NCBI GenBank assembly: GCA_050012675.1
Contig: JBEKGS010000009.1
Coordinates: 16,211 to 80,210 of the forward strand
DNA length: 64,000 nt
Reading direction: 5' to 3'
Origin: Fen-455 sp050012675
Lineage (GTDB): Bacteria; Actinomycetota; Acidimicrobiia; Acidimicrobiales; Bog-793
Part shown: positions 25,692 to 34,003 of the stretch, one piece after another
How the letters are laid out: the number at the start of each line of letters is the position of its first letter
Numbering within the stretch: position 1 is the stretch's first letter
Position numbers and translations under genes: made by a program
Notes under the pieces: generated by a model
Told to the model about the DNA's origin: nothing
The model's database searches: none
What the model saw: only the letters and a program-made list of their open reading frames with translations

Positions 25692-25808
25692 ACTCTCAGC
25701 CAGGGCCGTGAGTAGGAGTTTTCCGGGACTCCCGGGCGCGGACTGAAAAAGCCCAGCGTCAAGTGGTGTTAGCGCGGTGGCGCCCCGGCGTGGTGCCCAC
25801 ATTGGTGG

Positions 25809-26767
25809 ATGCTTCGGGCGGGGACACACTTCGAAGGACGGACTACGGGGCGCTTTTCAAAGGACGAAAGCCGTGATACAAGACTTGCCGACCAGGCGGT
25901 GACAGTGGGCCGCCAGGTTCTCCGCTTCGCACCTCCGATTCTGTCGGGACACGGGCTCGACGCCCGGGATCAGGTGGTTCTCGGGGCCATGACCTTGGCC
26001 GAGCTCCACAAGAAGCTCGGCGACAGCGTCACCCTCGACAACGGCTACCGCCGGCAGCGGCTGGTGATCGTCGGCACGGCGACGATGCCCTCGATGGGCA
26101 GCGGCGGACCCGACGACCTCGAGATGGGAAGCGGGGCTCTTGTCGCGACGAGCGACTTCTCGGTGGCGGCCCTCAACGTGCAGGAAGACCCGATCCCCGG
26201 ACCCAACGCCGTCCTCGTCCGCATCAGACCGGGGTCGAACCCCTCGGCCGCCTACGGTTCCCTGGTGCAGGTGAACAACGCAGTCAACGCCCTGCCCGAC
26301 GACGACCAACCGGCGGGCGGGGTCATTTCTTGCTACGGCCGGCCGAGATCGTCAACTACCGGTCGATGGGAGCAATTCCTGCCTACCTCGGTCTGGGACT
26401 GGCTCTGGGAGCGGTCGTCGCCCTCGGTCTCACGCTGGCGGCTTCGGTGCGGCGACGGCGTCGCGATCTTGCCGTGCTGAAAGTGCTCGGTTTCACCCGT
26501 CGCCAGATCGCGGGCTCCATCGCCTGGCAATCGAGCACGGCGGTGTTGGTCGGGACGATCGTCGGCATCCCACTGGGCATCGCGCTCGGGCGTTTCCTAT
26601 GGGACTCCTTTGTCCACGAGATAGACGTGATACCCGTGCCGAGCGTTCCCGCCCTCTGGATCGCGCTCGTCGCGGTGGGGGGTCTGGTCCTCGCCAAAGT
26701 CGTCGCCGCCGTTCCGGCGAGGATCGCGGCCGGCGCGCCCACAGTGGCGCTTGTGCGCGCGGAGTAG
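25809..26767 (+). pseudogene. FtsX/MacB-type ABC permease, truncated and frameshifted
   Basis: Two adjacent reading frames together give the C-terminal part of an FtsX-like permease. From 25809 to about 26325 one frame reads the extracellular region (DQVVLGAMTLAELHKKLGD, then VQVNNAVNALPDDD). The last three membrane helices continue in another frame from about 26324 (RPAEIVNYRSMGAIPAYLG, KVLGFTRRQIAGSIAWQSS). The break is near GGTCATTTCTTGC at 26319-26331. The N-terminal helix and most of the first half expected in this family are absent upstream. The gene is probably dead. It may once have partnered the MacB-type ATPase at 21610-22383. A sequencing error could explain the frameshift but not the missing N-terminus. 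Confidence 0.75.
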
Positions 26768-26857
26768 CCGGATGCGCCGGGCGAGCCGGCTCCCGCCCAA
26801 TTGCCCGTCGACAAGGAGCCGGCACGACCGCCCAGAACCCGCCTGAGCGCAGCCAAT

Positions 26858-26863
26858 TAGTGT
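26858..26863 (+). promoter_or_regulatory. Candidate -10 (TAGTGT) for the NatA-type ABC operon
   Basis: TAGTGT is followed by six bases and the ATG at 26870, consistent with a leaderless two-gene transcript. Confidence 0.45.
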
Positions 26864-26869
26864 GAGGAC

Positions 26870-27766
26870 ATGGGTGCTCTCCTCGAGCTCGAGAAGCTGA
26901 GCCGTCGTTACGGGACCATCACCGCCTTGGACAATCTCTCCTTTTCCGTCCCGGCCGGGCAGGTCGTGGGATTTCTGGGACCGAACGGGGCAGGCAAGAC
27001 GACCACGATGAGGGCCGTGTTCGGCCTCACCGATCTCGACGCCGGGACGGTCAAGTGGGACGGCGCTCCGGTCGGTCAGAGCGAAAGGCGCCGCTTCGGG
27101 TACATGCCCGAGGAACGGGGGCTCTACCCGGCCATGCTCGTGGGCGAGCAGCTCGAGTACCTCGGGAGACTGCACGGCATGAGCGCGGTCGACGCCCGGT
27201 CCGCCACGACCAGTTGGCTGGAACGCCTGGGGATCGAGGACCGCGTCCGGAGCAAGGTTGACGCTCTCTCGCACGGGAACCAGCAACGGGTTCAGCTTGC
27301 TGCTGCCTTGTTGCACGGCCCCGAGGTGCTGATCTTGGACGAGCCGCTGGCGGGACTTGACCCGACGGGGATCGACGCCATCGGCGCCGTGCTCGTCGAG
27401 CAGGCACGTTCGGGTTGCTGTGTGCTTTTCTCCAGTCACCAGCTCGACCAGGTCGAGGACCTTTGCGAGTCGGTCACGATCATCGACCATGGCCGTCTGG
27501 TCGTGGCTGGAAAGGTGGACGACCTGGCCCGCAGCGGCGCTCGTCGCCTGGTCGTGCGCGTGGAAGGGGATCGGGAGGCCCTGTGGGCGAAAGGCCTCCC
27601 CGGCGTGAGCGTCTCGGAGGTCACAGCGGGTGCCGTCCGACTCGTGCTCGACGACGCGGTGGACAGCGAGTCCGTCTTGCGCGCCGCCATGGCTGCGGGT
27701 CGTGTCAGTGAGTTCGTCTTCCGGCGTCGCCGCCTGTCGGAGGTCTTCCGGGAGGCGTTGGCGTGA
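26870..27766 (+). CDS. ABC transporter ATP-binding protein, NatA/CcmA type
   Basis: A 298-residue ATPase. Walker A is GPNGAGKTTTMRAVFGL, the Q-loop region FGYMPEERGLYPAM, the signature LSHGNQQRVQLAAAL, Walker B LILDEPLAGLDP and the H-loop FSSHQLDQVE. The C-terminal about 80 residues form the extra domain seen in DUF4162-type exporters (RRLSEVFREAL). The signature has SHGNQ in place of SGGMQ, which is common in this subfamily. It overlaps its permease gene by 4 bp (GTGA), so the two are coupled. Such exporters move Na+, drugs or peptides; the substrate is unknown. Confidence 0.92.
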   Translation: MGALLELEKLSRRYGTITALDNLSFSVPAGQVVGFLGPNGAGKTTTMRAVFGLTDLDAGTVKWDGAPVGQSERRRFGYMPEERGLYPAMLVGEQLEYLGRLHGMSAVDARSATTSWLERLGIEDRVRSKVDALSHGNQQRVQLAAALLHGPEVLILDEPLAGLDPTGIDAIGAVLVEQARSGCCVLFSSHQLDQVEDLCESVTIIDHGRLVVAGKVDDLARSGARRLVVRVEGDREALWAKGLPGVSVSEVTAGAVRLVLDDAVDSESVLRAAMAAGRVSEFVFRRRRLSEVFREALA

Positions 27767-29061
27767 AACAGGCGGTCATCCTCATCGTCGTGGCTGCCGT
27801 GCTCATCCTCAGACTGCGGAGCCGCATCAAGCGCAGGTCGGGCGGCCAAAAGCCTGCCTGGTCCGGGTGGGGGGCCGTCACGAGCGACGTGGGCCTGGTA
27901 GCGGCCCGGGAAATGCGAGAGAGGTTCCGCGGCCGGATCTTCCGCGCCGGCACCCTGCTCGTGCTGGCCGGTGTTGCGGCGGCGATCGTCATCCCCACCC
28001 TCGACAAAGGGACTCCCGCGCCCCAGAAGGTGGATCTCGTCGGGACCCGTTCGGCTCAGTTGCGGGCGACCGTGGTGTCGTCGGCCGAAAGCGTCGGTAC
28101 CAAGGTCCACTTCCTGTCGACAAGCGAGGAGACGGCATACGCGGACCTGCGCTCCGGGCGGGTTGACCTGGCCATCATTGCGGGCAGGGAACTGGTCGTG
28201 AACAAGCCGATCGCGTCGACGGACACCTCGACGACCGCTCAGTTCGTGCTCTCCTTGGCACAGCAGCTCGGTGTTGCCGAGGCGCTCGCGGCCGCCCATC
28301 TCTCCCCGGCACAGTCCTCTGCGCTGGCGAGTGCCGGGGCGCTGCCTGTTCGCAGCCTGCAACCCGGTGCGGCGAAAGGAGCAGCACACACGACGTCGTT
28401 GATTGGGCTCATCCTCATATTCGTGATGCTCACGCAGTACAACACCTGGACCCTGATCGGGGTCATGGAGGAGAAGTCGAGCCGTGTGATCGAAGTGCTC
28501 CTGGCGACCGTTCGCCCCATTCAGCTCCTCACCGGCAAGGTGCTCGGGATCGGGCTCGTCGCGTTCGCGCAGGCCTCACTGATCGTGGTGTTCGCCCTGG
28601 CACTGGCGAAGAGCGTCGGCTCGGACCTCCTGCACGGAACCGCGCCTGTTGTGGTCGTGAGCACCCTCGTGTGGCTGCTTTTGGGCTACGCCTTCTACTG
28701 CTGGGTCTATGCGGCGGCAGGTTCCCTCGCCCAGCGCCAGGACCAGGTGCAGAGCCTCGCCTTCCCTTTGAGCCTCCCGATCATCTTCGGGTACATCATG
28801 GCCATCACGGCCATTGGCTCTGGGAGCCCGTCGACGCTCTTCAGGGTGCTCGGCTACCTGCCACCGACGGCCCCGTTCGCGATGCCGGTCCTTGTCGGCC
28901 TCGGCGCGGTCACCTGGTGGGAGTTCGTTGCATCGGCGCTGATCAGCGTCGTTTGCACAGTCGGGGTGGCGAGGCTGGCTACGAGCATCTACCGGAGGGC
29001 CATTCTCCGCACAGGAGCACGGGTGAAGCTCCGCGACGTGGTGAGCTCTGCGGCCCGATAG
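27763..29061 (+). CDS. ABC transporter permease, NatB/ABC-2 type
   Basis: A 432-residue membrane protein. After a short N-terminal helix and an Arg/Lys-rich stretch comes ERFRGRIFRAGTLLVLAGVAAAIVIP (first ABC-2 helix). A roughly 190-residue extracytoplasmic domain follows, then about five helices with MEEKSSRVIEVLLATVRPIQLLTGKVLGIG, the typical ABC-2/NatB motif. It pairs with the ATPase just upstream to form an exporter. The start GTG overlaps the ATPase stop. Confidence 0.88.
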   Translation: MKQAVILIVVAAVLILRLRSRIKRRSGGQKPAWSGWGAVTSDVGLVAAREMRERFRGRIFRAGTLLVLAGVAAAIVIPTLDKGTPAPQKVDLVGTRSAQLRATVVSSAESVGTKVHFLSTSEETAYADLRSGRVDLAIIAGRELVVNKPIASTDTSTTAQFVLSLAQQLGVAEALAAAHLSPAQSSALASAGALPVRSLQPGAAKGAAHTTSLIGLILIFVMLTQYNTWTLIGVMEEKSSRVIEVLLATVRPIQLLTGKVLGIGLVAFAQASLIVVFALALAKSVGSDLLHGTAPVVVVSTLVWLLLGYAFYCWVYAAAGSLAQRQDQVQSLAFPLSLPIIFGYIMAITAIGSGSPSTLFRVLGYLPPTAPFAMPVLVGLGAVTWWEFVASALISVVCTVGVARLATSIYRRAILRTGARVKLRDVVSSAAR

Positions 29062-29120
29062 CCGGCGGATCGGGCTGTGATGCGAGGCCCGCCCAGACCG
29101 GACCGACCCCGGTCCCGGCC

Positions 29121-29561
29121 TCAAAGAGCGTCGGCTTCAAGGAGCTCTTTCAAGTTCTCCGTTGCCGTCTCGAACTGCCTCTTTGTCATTCTCACCACGA
29201 CTGGCTCCGCGAGCTTGAAGAAACCCTGGCTCTCGCCCTTGTAAAGCGAGGTGAGCCGCGTGCCACCGTCTACTACTTCGAAGGTGTTGTCGATCTCGAG
29301 GTGGAAAGGCCCGGACGTGGTCTTGGTGGCGAACCTCTCGTTGGGCACGTACTCGACGTACTCGGAGGTCGACTCGAAGTTGCGCCCGAGGAACCTGCCG
29401 ACGTAGACGACGGTGCTGCCTACTGCGAGCGGGCCATCCTCACCGCGCCGCACCTCGACGGCGGCGGGATTCCAGTCCGGGTATCTCCCGAAATTCTCCA
29501 TGGCGGAGAAGACCTTTGATACTGGACAGTTGATGACCGTCACGGTCTCGAACTCGTTCAA
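29121..29561 (-). CDS. SRPBCC-fold protein (polyketide cyclase/dehydrase-like)
   Basis: A 146-residue START-like helix-grip protein. The opening VINCPVSKVFSAMENFGRYPDW and the closing amphipathic helix FETATENLKELLEA are typical. It probably binds a hydrophobic ligand in the cytoplasm. The start appears to be TTG at 29561 with GGGGTGAA a few bases upstream; no ATG or GTG precedes the first strand. Neighbours give no clue to the ligand. It is convergent with the ABC permease. Confidence 0.75.
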   Translation of the reverse strand: MNEFETVTVINCPVSKVFSAMENFGRYPDWNPAAVEVRRGEDGPLAVGSTVVYVGRFLGRNFESTSEYVEYVPNERFATKTTSGPFHLEIDNTFEVVDGGTRLTSLYKGESQGFFKLAEPVVVRMTKRQFETATENLKELLEADAL

Positions 29562-29945
29562 CGGCTTTCACCCCTATCCTCGGCGTTGACCTGAGTACCG
29601 GCCCGAGCGCGAAAGCGCGGGCCTACCAAGGAAGTGTCGCTGCCACGCAGAACACGTCGAGGTGGTTAGCCTCACCGACCTGGTTCAAGCCAGTACGACG
29701 GGCGTGGACGCCGGTAGCGCGGACCTGCGCCCGGGCCACGTTCCTCGCCCCCCGGCCCGGGCACCGGTCAAGAGCGACTCTATTGGCCACTCGCCCTTTG
29801 TTGCGCCGAGTGAGCGTGAACATTGCGCTAATCCGGGATGAACATCTCCGGTCGAACCGACGCGGCGAAAAGGCGCGCCTGGACGGCGCACGACGCAGTT
29901 GGGTACGGGAACCGCTCTCGGACGAATGCCGCTGAGCGACGGCGC
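29562..29945. other. Intergenic region with a GNRA-capped hairpin
   Basis: No convincing gene is seen on either strand. At 29601-29622 GCCC and GCGC pair with GCGC and GGGC around a GAAA loop, with a two-base bulge. There is no T-run, so it is at best a Rho-independent-like element without the U tract. It could end the transcript of the small Cys-rich gene that stops at 29946. Confidence 0.35.
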
Positions 29946-30185
29946 CTAGGCGGAAACCTGGTAGTGCCTCCCGCACGGACACAGCTTGTAGCTCGCACCG
30001 TGGCCGTGGATCTCGCACCAGCCCAGCCTGAAGTTCCCGCTGTGGGCCTGCACGAGTTGCCAATGTTCCGGGCAGAGATTCACAGGCGCCACACGATGAT
30101 CACCAACCGCGGCCGGCCACGGATAGCTCTTGACGCCCTCCACGGTCTCGCAGAACACGCACTCGCCTGTCGCTTCTTCGGGCAT
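29946..30185 (-). CDS. Small Cys/His-rich protein of unknown function
   Basis: A 79-residue protein I do not recognise. It has ECVFCETVEG near the N-terminus, NLCPEHWQLVQAH in the middle, and GWCEIHGHGASYKLCPCGRHY at the end: seven Cys and five His, spaced like a zinc-binding domain. The ATG at 30185 is preceded by AGAAAGGTGAGG, a good ribosome-binding site; reading further upstream runs into the tmRNA gene. It lies 82 bp downstream of ssrA on the same strand and may be co-transcribed with it. The function is unknown. Confidence 0.68.
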   Translation of the reverse strand: MPEEATGECVFCETVEGVKSYPWPAAVGDHRVAPVNLCPEHWQLVQAHSGNFRLGWCEIHGHGASYKLCPCGRHYQVSA

Positions 30186-30267
30186 AACCTCACCTTTCTC
30201 GCGTCTCAGGTTTGTGTCACGTTCTGGGCCGACCCGGGGCGAATGCCCCGGGTCATGCCTCAGAATC

Positions 30268-30620
<353 letters not shown>

Positions 30621-30658
30621 TTATGGGTTTCGTGTTCCTGACACGAGGATATCGCCTC

Positions 30659-31204
30659 TCAGGTGCCTGGCCGCCTGCGCTGGTGTTCGCGGATGACGCG
30701 CTCCGCCTCCCGGTTCGCGTCACGCTCCGCGATGGCGTGTCGCTTGTCGTACAGGCGGCGTCCCCGCGCGAGCGCGAGCTCGACCTTGGCGAGACCGTCC
30801 TTGAAGTAGATGCTGAGCGGCACGAGAGTGAGAGCCTTTTGGGCGACGCGACCGGACAGCTCGTCGATCTGTTGGCGGTGCAGCAGCAGTTTGCGCGCCC
30901 TGACGGGATCGAAACGTCCATATCCGGACGCGTATTCATAAGGAGCCAGATGGGCCCCCAAGAGCCACAGTTCGCCGTCTTCGATCCTGGCGTAAGCGTC
31001 CTGCAGCGACACCTGTCCCAGTCGAAGCGTCTTGACCTCGGCCCCTTTCAGGGCGATGCCGCACTCATAGACCTCGAGGATGTCGTAGTCGTGCCGAGCG
31101 CGCCGGTTGCGCGCGACGTTGCGGAGCACCGGCTCGTGGGAATCGGCTGGCGCCCTGGGCTTACCCGGGCTGCGCTGAGTCGCGGCGGGTTTCCTCGTGG
31201 CCAT
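30659..31204 (-). CDS. smpB: SsrA-binding protein SmpB
   Basis: A 181-residue SmpB. Core motifs are RNRRARHDYDILEVYECGIALKGAEVK, SLQDAYARIEDGELWLLGAHLAPY, KLLLHRQQIDEL and GLAKVELALARGRRLYDKR, with the basic C-terminal tail that enters the A site. It binds tmRNA and brings it to stalled ribosomes. A roughly 25-residue N-terminal extension (TRKPAATQRSPGKP) precedes the core; the ATG is supported by TAGCGT eight bases upstream. It is directly followed by ssrA, a classic order. Confidence 0.95.
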   Translation of the reverse strand: MATRKPAATQRSPGKPRAPADSHEPVLRNVARNRRARHDYDILEVYECGIALKGAEVKTLRLGQVSLQDAYARIEDGELWLLGAHLAPYEYASGYGRFDPVRARKLLLHRQQIDELSGRVAQKALTLVPLSIYFKDGLAKVELALARGRRLYDKRHAIAERDANREAERVIREHQRRRPGT

Positions 31205-31212
31205 CGCGCCAA

Positions 31213-31222
31213 ACGCTACCGT
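31213..31222. promoter_or_regulatory. Overlapping divergent -10 elements (smpB / JAMM peptidase)
   Basis: The ten bases ACGCTACCGT contain TAGCGT on the minus strand (31218 to 31213, eight bases before the smpB ATG) and TACCGT on the plus strand (31217-31222, nine bases before the JAMM gene ATG). The two hexamers share the central TA. Only 27 bp separate the two start codons, so both messages must be nearly leaderless if these are real promoters. Confidence 0.5.
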
Positions 31223-31231
31223 GCTGGCCTG

Positions 31232-31714
31232 ATGAGTGATTCCGAGCCCGCCCTGTCACAAGCGCCGGGGCCGTCGGCACCCGTGCCCTTGGCACAGGGC
31301 ACGACAGGCCTGCGCTTGACCCGATCTCACGTGGATGAAATGGTCGGGCACTGTCTGTCTGTCTACCCGGAGGAAGGTTGTGGCCTTCTCACCGGGGACC
31401 CGGTCTCTGGCACCGTCACCTCCGTGCACCCCACGACGAACCGGGCCGCGTCGGCGCGCCTGTACACGGTCGATCCTCGTGAGCACCTGCTGATCGAGCG
31501 GGCCGCGGAGGCAATCGGCAACGCCGTGATCGGTGTCTTCCACTCTCACACCACGACAGACGCCTACCCGTCGCCGACAGATGTCGCTCAGGCGCCGGAT
31601 CCGTCCTGGCACTACGTGGTCGTCTCGCTCCGCCAGCAAGCCACGGCAATTCGTTGCTACAGGATCGTGGAGAGCGCCGTGACCGAGGAGGCGATCGAGG
31701 CGAGTGACACCTGA
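31232..31714 (+). CDS. M67/JAMM-family metallopeptidase (Mec-like)
   Basis: A 160-residue JAMM-fold protease. The catalytic Glu is in YPEEGCGLLTG and the zinc motif is HSHTTTDAYPSPTDVA (HxHx7SxxD form). In mycobacteria the homologue Mec clips the sulfur-carrier protein CysO and sits in mec-cysO-cysM-...-rph-rdgB. Here rph and rdgB follow directly, but cysO and cysM are missing. The native substrate may therefore be a ThiS/MoaD-type carrier elsewhere, for example MoaD for the molybdenum enzymes in this window (inference). The ATG at 31232 has a -10-like TACCGT nine bases upstream. Confidence 0.85.
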   Translation: MSDSEPALSQAPGPSAPVPLAQGTTGLRLTRSHVDEMVGHCLSVYPEEGCGLLTGDPVSGTVTSVHPTTNRAASARLYTVDPREHLLIERAAEAIGNAVIGVFHSHTTTDAYPSPTDVAQAPDPSWHYVVVSLRQQATAIRCYRIVESAVTEEAIEASDT

Positions 31715-31813
31715 GCTGAGCCGACAGTTGAGCTGTGCCACGGGCCGTGGCGTTCATGCCGCCTCGCGGTGCTCCTGTCACCGCGGCTCCTGGCCGCGCC
31801 CGCCCGGGCCGGG

Positions 31814-31819
31814 TACCCT
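31814..31819 (+). promoter_or_regulatory. Candidate -10 (TACCCT) for rph
   Basis: TACCCT is followed by six bases and the ATG at 31826, and supports that ATG over an upstream in-frame start. Confidence 0.45.
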
Positions 31820-31825
31820 GCCGGG

Positions 31826-32608
31826 ATGACCGACCCGCAACCGCTTCCCATTAGGCGCCCACGTCACGACGGTCGGGCAGACGACGAGCTCCGCCCGGGC
31901 TTTTTCGTCCGGGACTTCACCGAGTTCGCCGCCGGCTCGGTGCTGGCGGTCTCGGGTCGCACGAAGGTCCTGTGTACCGCATCGGTCGACGAGGACGTCC
32001 CGAGATGGATGCGCGGTACCCGGCGCGGCTGGGTGACCGCCGAGTATTCGCTGCTGCCGGGTTCATCGCCCGAACGTGTGAACAGGGAGGCGACCAAAGG
32101 CCGCCAGTCCGGGCGGACCCAGGAGATACAGCGGCTGATCGGTCGGGCGTTGCGCGCCATCATCGACCTCGAGGCGCTCGGCGAGCGGCAGATAATCGTC
32201 GACTGCGACGTGCTGCAGGCGGACGGCGGTACGCGCACGGCCGCGATATCGGGCGCCTATGTCGCCCTACACGACGCCTGCTCGAGACTCTGCTTCCAGG
32301 GTGTGATCCCGAGCCATCCGGTACGTGAGGCGTGTGCCGCCGTCTCGGTCGGCATCGTTGAGGAGGTGTGCATGTTGGACCTCGATTACGCCGAGGACTC
32401 TGCGGCCGAGGTCGACATGAACGTCGTGATGACATCCTCGGGGCGCTTTGTCGAGGTACAGGGGACCGCCGAGGGGCTGCCGTTCGCCCGTAACGAGCTC
32501 GACCAGCTGCTAGCCCTTGCCGAGCTCGGCATCAACCAGATCCTCGAGATCCAAGCTGAGGTCCTGGCGACACCCCCTGTAGACCGCTCCCAGACCGTCA
32601 CACACTGA
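31826..32608 (+). CDS. rph: Ribonuclease PH
   Basis: A 260-residue phosphorolytic 3'-5' exoribonuclease that trims tRNA 3' ends. Motifs are SGRTKVLCTASVDEDVPRW, RGWVTAEYSLLPGSSPERVNRE, GRTQEIQRLIGRALRAIID, and the phosphate-site region IIVDCDVLQADGGTRTAAI; MTSSGRFVEVQGTAEG is near the end. Length is normal for the family (about 240-260). A strict operon with rdgB is likely (38 bp gap). Confidence 0.96.
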   Translation: MTDPQPLPIRRPRHDGRADDELRPGFFVRDFTEFAAGSVLAVSGRTKVLCTASVDEDVPRWMRGTRRGWVTAEYSLLPGSSPERVNREATKGRQSGRTQEIQRLIGRALRAIIDLEALGERQIIVDCDVLQADGGTRTAAISGAYVALHDACSRLCFQGVIPSHPVREACAAVSVGIVEEVCMLDLDYAEDSAAEVDMNVVMTSSGRFVEVQGTAEGLPFARNELDQLLALAELGINQILEIQAEVLATPPVDRSQTVTH

Positions 32609-32646
32609 CTGTCTGGGGAGGGGCGGAAGAAGGTACGAGGTCCCAC

Positions 32647-33273
32647 ATGCGCTTGGTGTTGGCGACGGCGAATCCCGACAAGGCTGCGGAGTTGCAGGCC
32701 ATTTTGCGAGACGAGCTCGATGACCTCGTCGAGCTCGTCGCCCGACCGCACGGAGTCGGCGCGGTCGAGGAAACAGGCGAGAGCCTCGAGGACAACGCTC
32801 GCCTCAAGGCTGTCGCACTTGTGGCGGCCACCGGCGAGGCGGCTGTCGCCGATGACACCGGTCTCGAAGTGGCAGCGCTCGACGGCGCTCCTGGTGTTTG
32901 GTCGGCCCGCTTTGCCGGCGACAACGCCACCTACGGCGACAACGTCGCCAAGCTGCTCACCGTGCTCGAGGGCGAGGCCGACCGCCGGGCGTGGTTTCGC
33001 ACCGTGGTCGTCTGTCGCTTTCCCGACGGCACGGAGATCATCAGCGAGGGCGTCGTCAAAGGCGAGATCCTGGCGGCCCCTCGCGGGCTCTCGGGTTTCG
33101 GCTACGACCCGGTGTTCGCGCCCGAAGGCGGGGGAGGCCGAACGTTCGCGGAGATGAGCACGGAGGAGAAGCACGCGCTTTCACACCGCGGTCGCGCCCT
33201 TCGGTCATTTGTCGAGAGCCTGAAGAGGTCAGAAGAGCTCGGCCGAGGCCCCTCGCCGGGGTCAGCAACTTGA
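32647..33273 (+). CDS. rdgB: XTP/dITP diphosphatase (RdgB/HAM1 family)
   Basis: A 208-residue non-canonical purine NTP pyrophosphatase that clears ITP, dITP and XTP. It opens LATANPDKAAELQAIL (nucleotide loop), then EETGESLEDNARLKA, the hallmark ADDTGLEVAALDGAPGVWSARFAG and GFGYDPVFAPEGGGGRTFAEMSTEEKHALSHR. It lies 38 bp downstream of rph in the order usual for actinobacteria. The ATG at 32647 is preceded by AAGGTACGAGG. Confidence 0.95.
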   Translation: MRLVLATANPDKAAELQAILRDELDDLVELVARPHGVGAVEETGESLEDNARLKAVALVAATGEAAVADDTGLEVAALDGAPGVWSARFAGDNATYGDNVAKLLTVLEGEADRRAWFRTVVVCRFPDGTEIISEGVVKGEILAAPRGLSGFGYDPVFAPEGGGGRTFAEMSTEEKHALSHRGRALRSFVESLKRSEELGRGPSPGSAT

Positions 33274-33382
33274 TGATTTGCCGCGCCGCGCCATCGCGTC
33301 AGCGGAGCGACGTCTCCGGCCAAGAGATCTGGAGTCACGAGCGCGCCAGATCTTCGTTTTTCTGGCTGAGCGCAAGGAGATA

Positions 33383-33388
33383 TACGCT
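33383..33388 (+). promoter_or_regulatory. Candidate -10 (TACGCT) for the Phd-RelE fusion gene
   Basis: TACGCT is followed by exactly six bases and the ATG at 33395. It overlaps TATACG. It indicates separate transcription from rdgB and fixes the start of the fusion gene. Confidence 0.5.
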
Positions 33389-33394
33389 TGGCCA

Positions 33395-34003
33395 ATGGCT
33401 GCGGTCGCGGGCAAGGGCGACAACGTCGACGACGTAGTCGACCACGTCCTAAGCACGCGGGAGCGCATCCTCGTCGAACGGGATGGTGCTCCGGCGGCAG
33501 TCATACTGTCGGCCCGCGAGCTGGAAGGTCTCGAGTACACGATCGACCTGTTGTCCGAGCCGAAGACGGTGCGCCGCATCCTCGAAGCCGAGGCTGCTCT
33601 TCAAAGCGGCAACCTCTACATGGGTGAGGAGTTGGCGGCGCTCGACCCGGACGCACGTTTTGTCGTGCGGGCTGTGACCGGAGGCGTGGCGCTCGCGGCG
33701 GCGGTGCGAACGACTCCGGACAGCCGCTGGGGGCTCGTCGCGAGCGAGCCGGCGCGAAAGGCGCTCGACGAGCTCCAATTCCACGTCGCGGACGAGGCGA
33801 GGCGCTTCATCTTCGGCCAGCTGCTGGTTGACCCCGTCGCGTCTGGCGTGGAGCTTCATGGCTTCCTGGCCAGGCGCCTGGCCGCGCGTGTCGAGACCGC
33901 CCTAGTCGTCTACCGGCTGGACAGTGTCAAACGCGTCGTTCGCCTGGTGGAGGTGCTGAACATTGGTGGCCTCGTAGGCCGCCATGACAGCCGCCACTGG
34001 TAG
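33395..34003 (+). CDS. Phd/YefM-type antitoxin fused to a RelE/ParE-type toxin domain
   Basis: A 202-residue single chain. Residues 1-80 resemble a Phd/YefM antitoxin: DDVVDHVLSTRERILVERDG, then APAAVILSARELEGLEYTIDLL and SGNLYMGEEL. Residues about 81-110 are a linker rich in Ala/Val. Residues 112-190 resemble RelE: WGLVASEPARKALDEL, a helical stretch, GVELHGFLARRLAARVETALVVYRLDSVKRVVRLVEVLNI. In the usual systems these are two genes with an overlap; here there is no stop or internal start between them. The product could be a self-inhibited toxin released by proteolysis, or an inactivated remnant. Some catalytic residues of RelE vary between families and cannot be judged by eye. Confidence 0.75.
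   Translation: MAAVAGKGDNVDDVVDHVLSTRERILVERDGAPAAVILSARELEGLEYTIDLLSEPKTVRRILEAEAALQSGNLYMGEELAALDPDARFVVRAVTGGVALAAAVRTTPDSRWGLVASEPARKALDELQFHVADEARRFIFGQLLVDPVASGVELHGFLARRLAARVETALVVYRLDSVKRVVRLVEVLNIGGLVGRHDSRHW

Noticed and set aside
26324..26767. The second permease frame as an independent small membrane gene
   Set aside because: Its sequence continues the FtsX family pattern exactly where the first frame breaks, and it has no start signals of its own.
33278..33394. Longer start for the Phd-RelE fusion
   Set aside because: The extra 39 residues are Arg-rich without antitoxin similarity, and a -10-like TACGCT lies six bases before the ATG at 33395.
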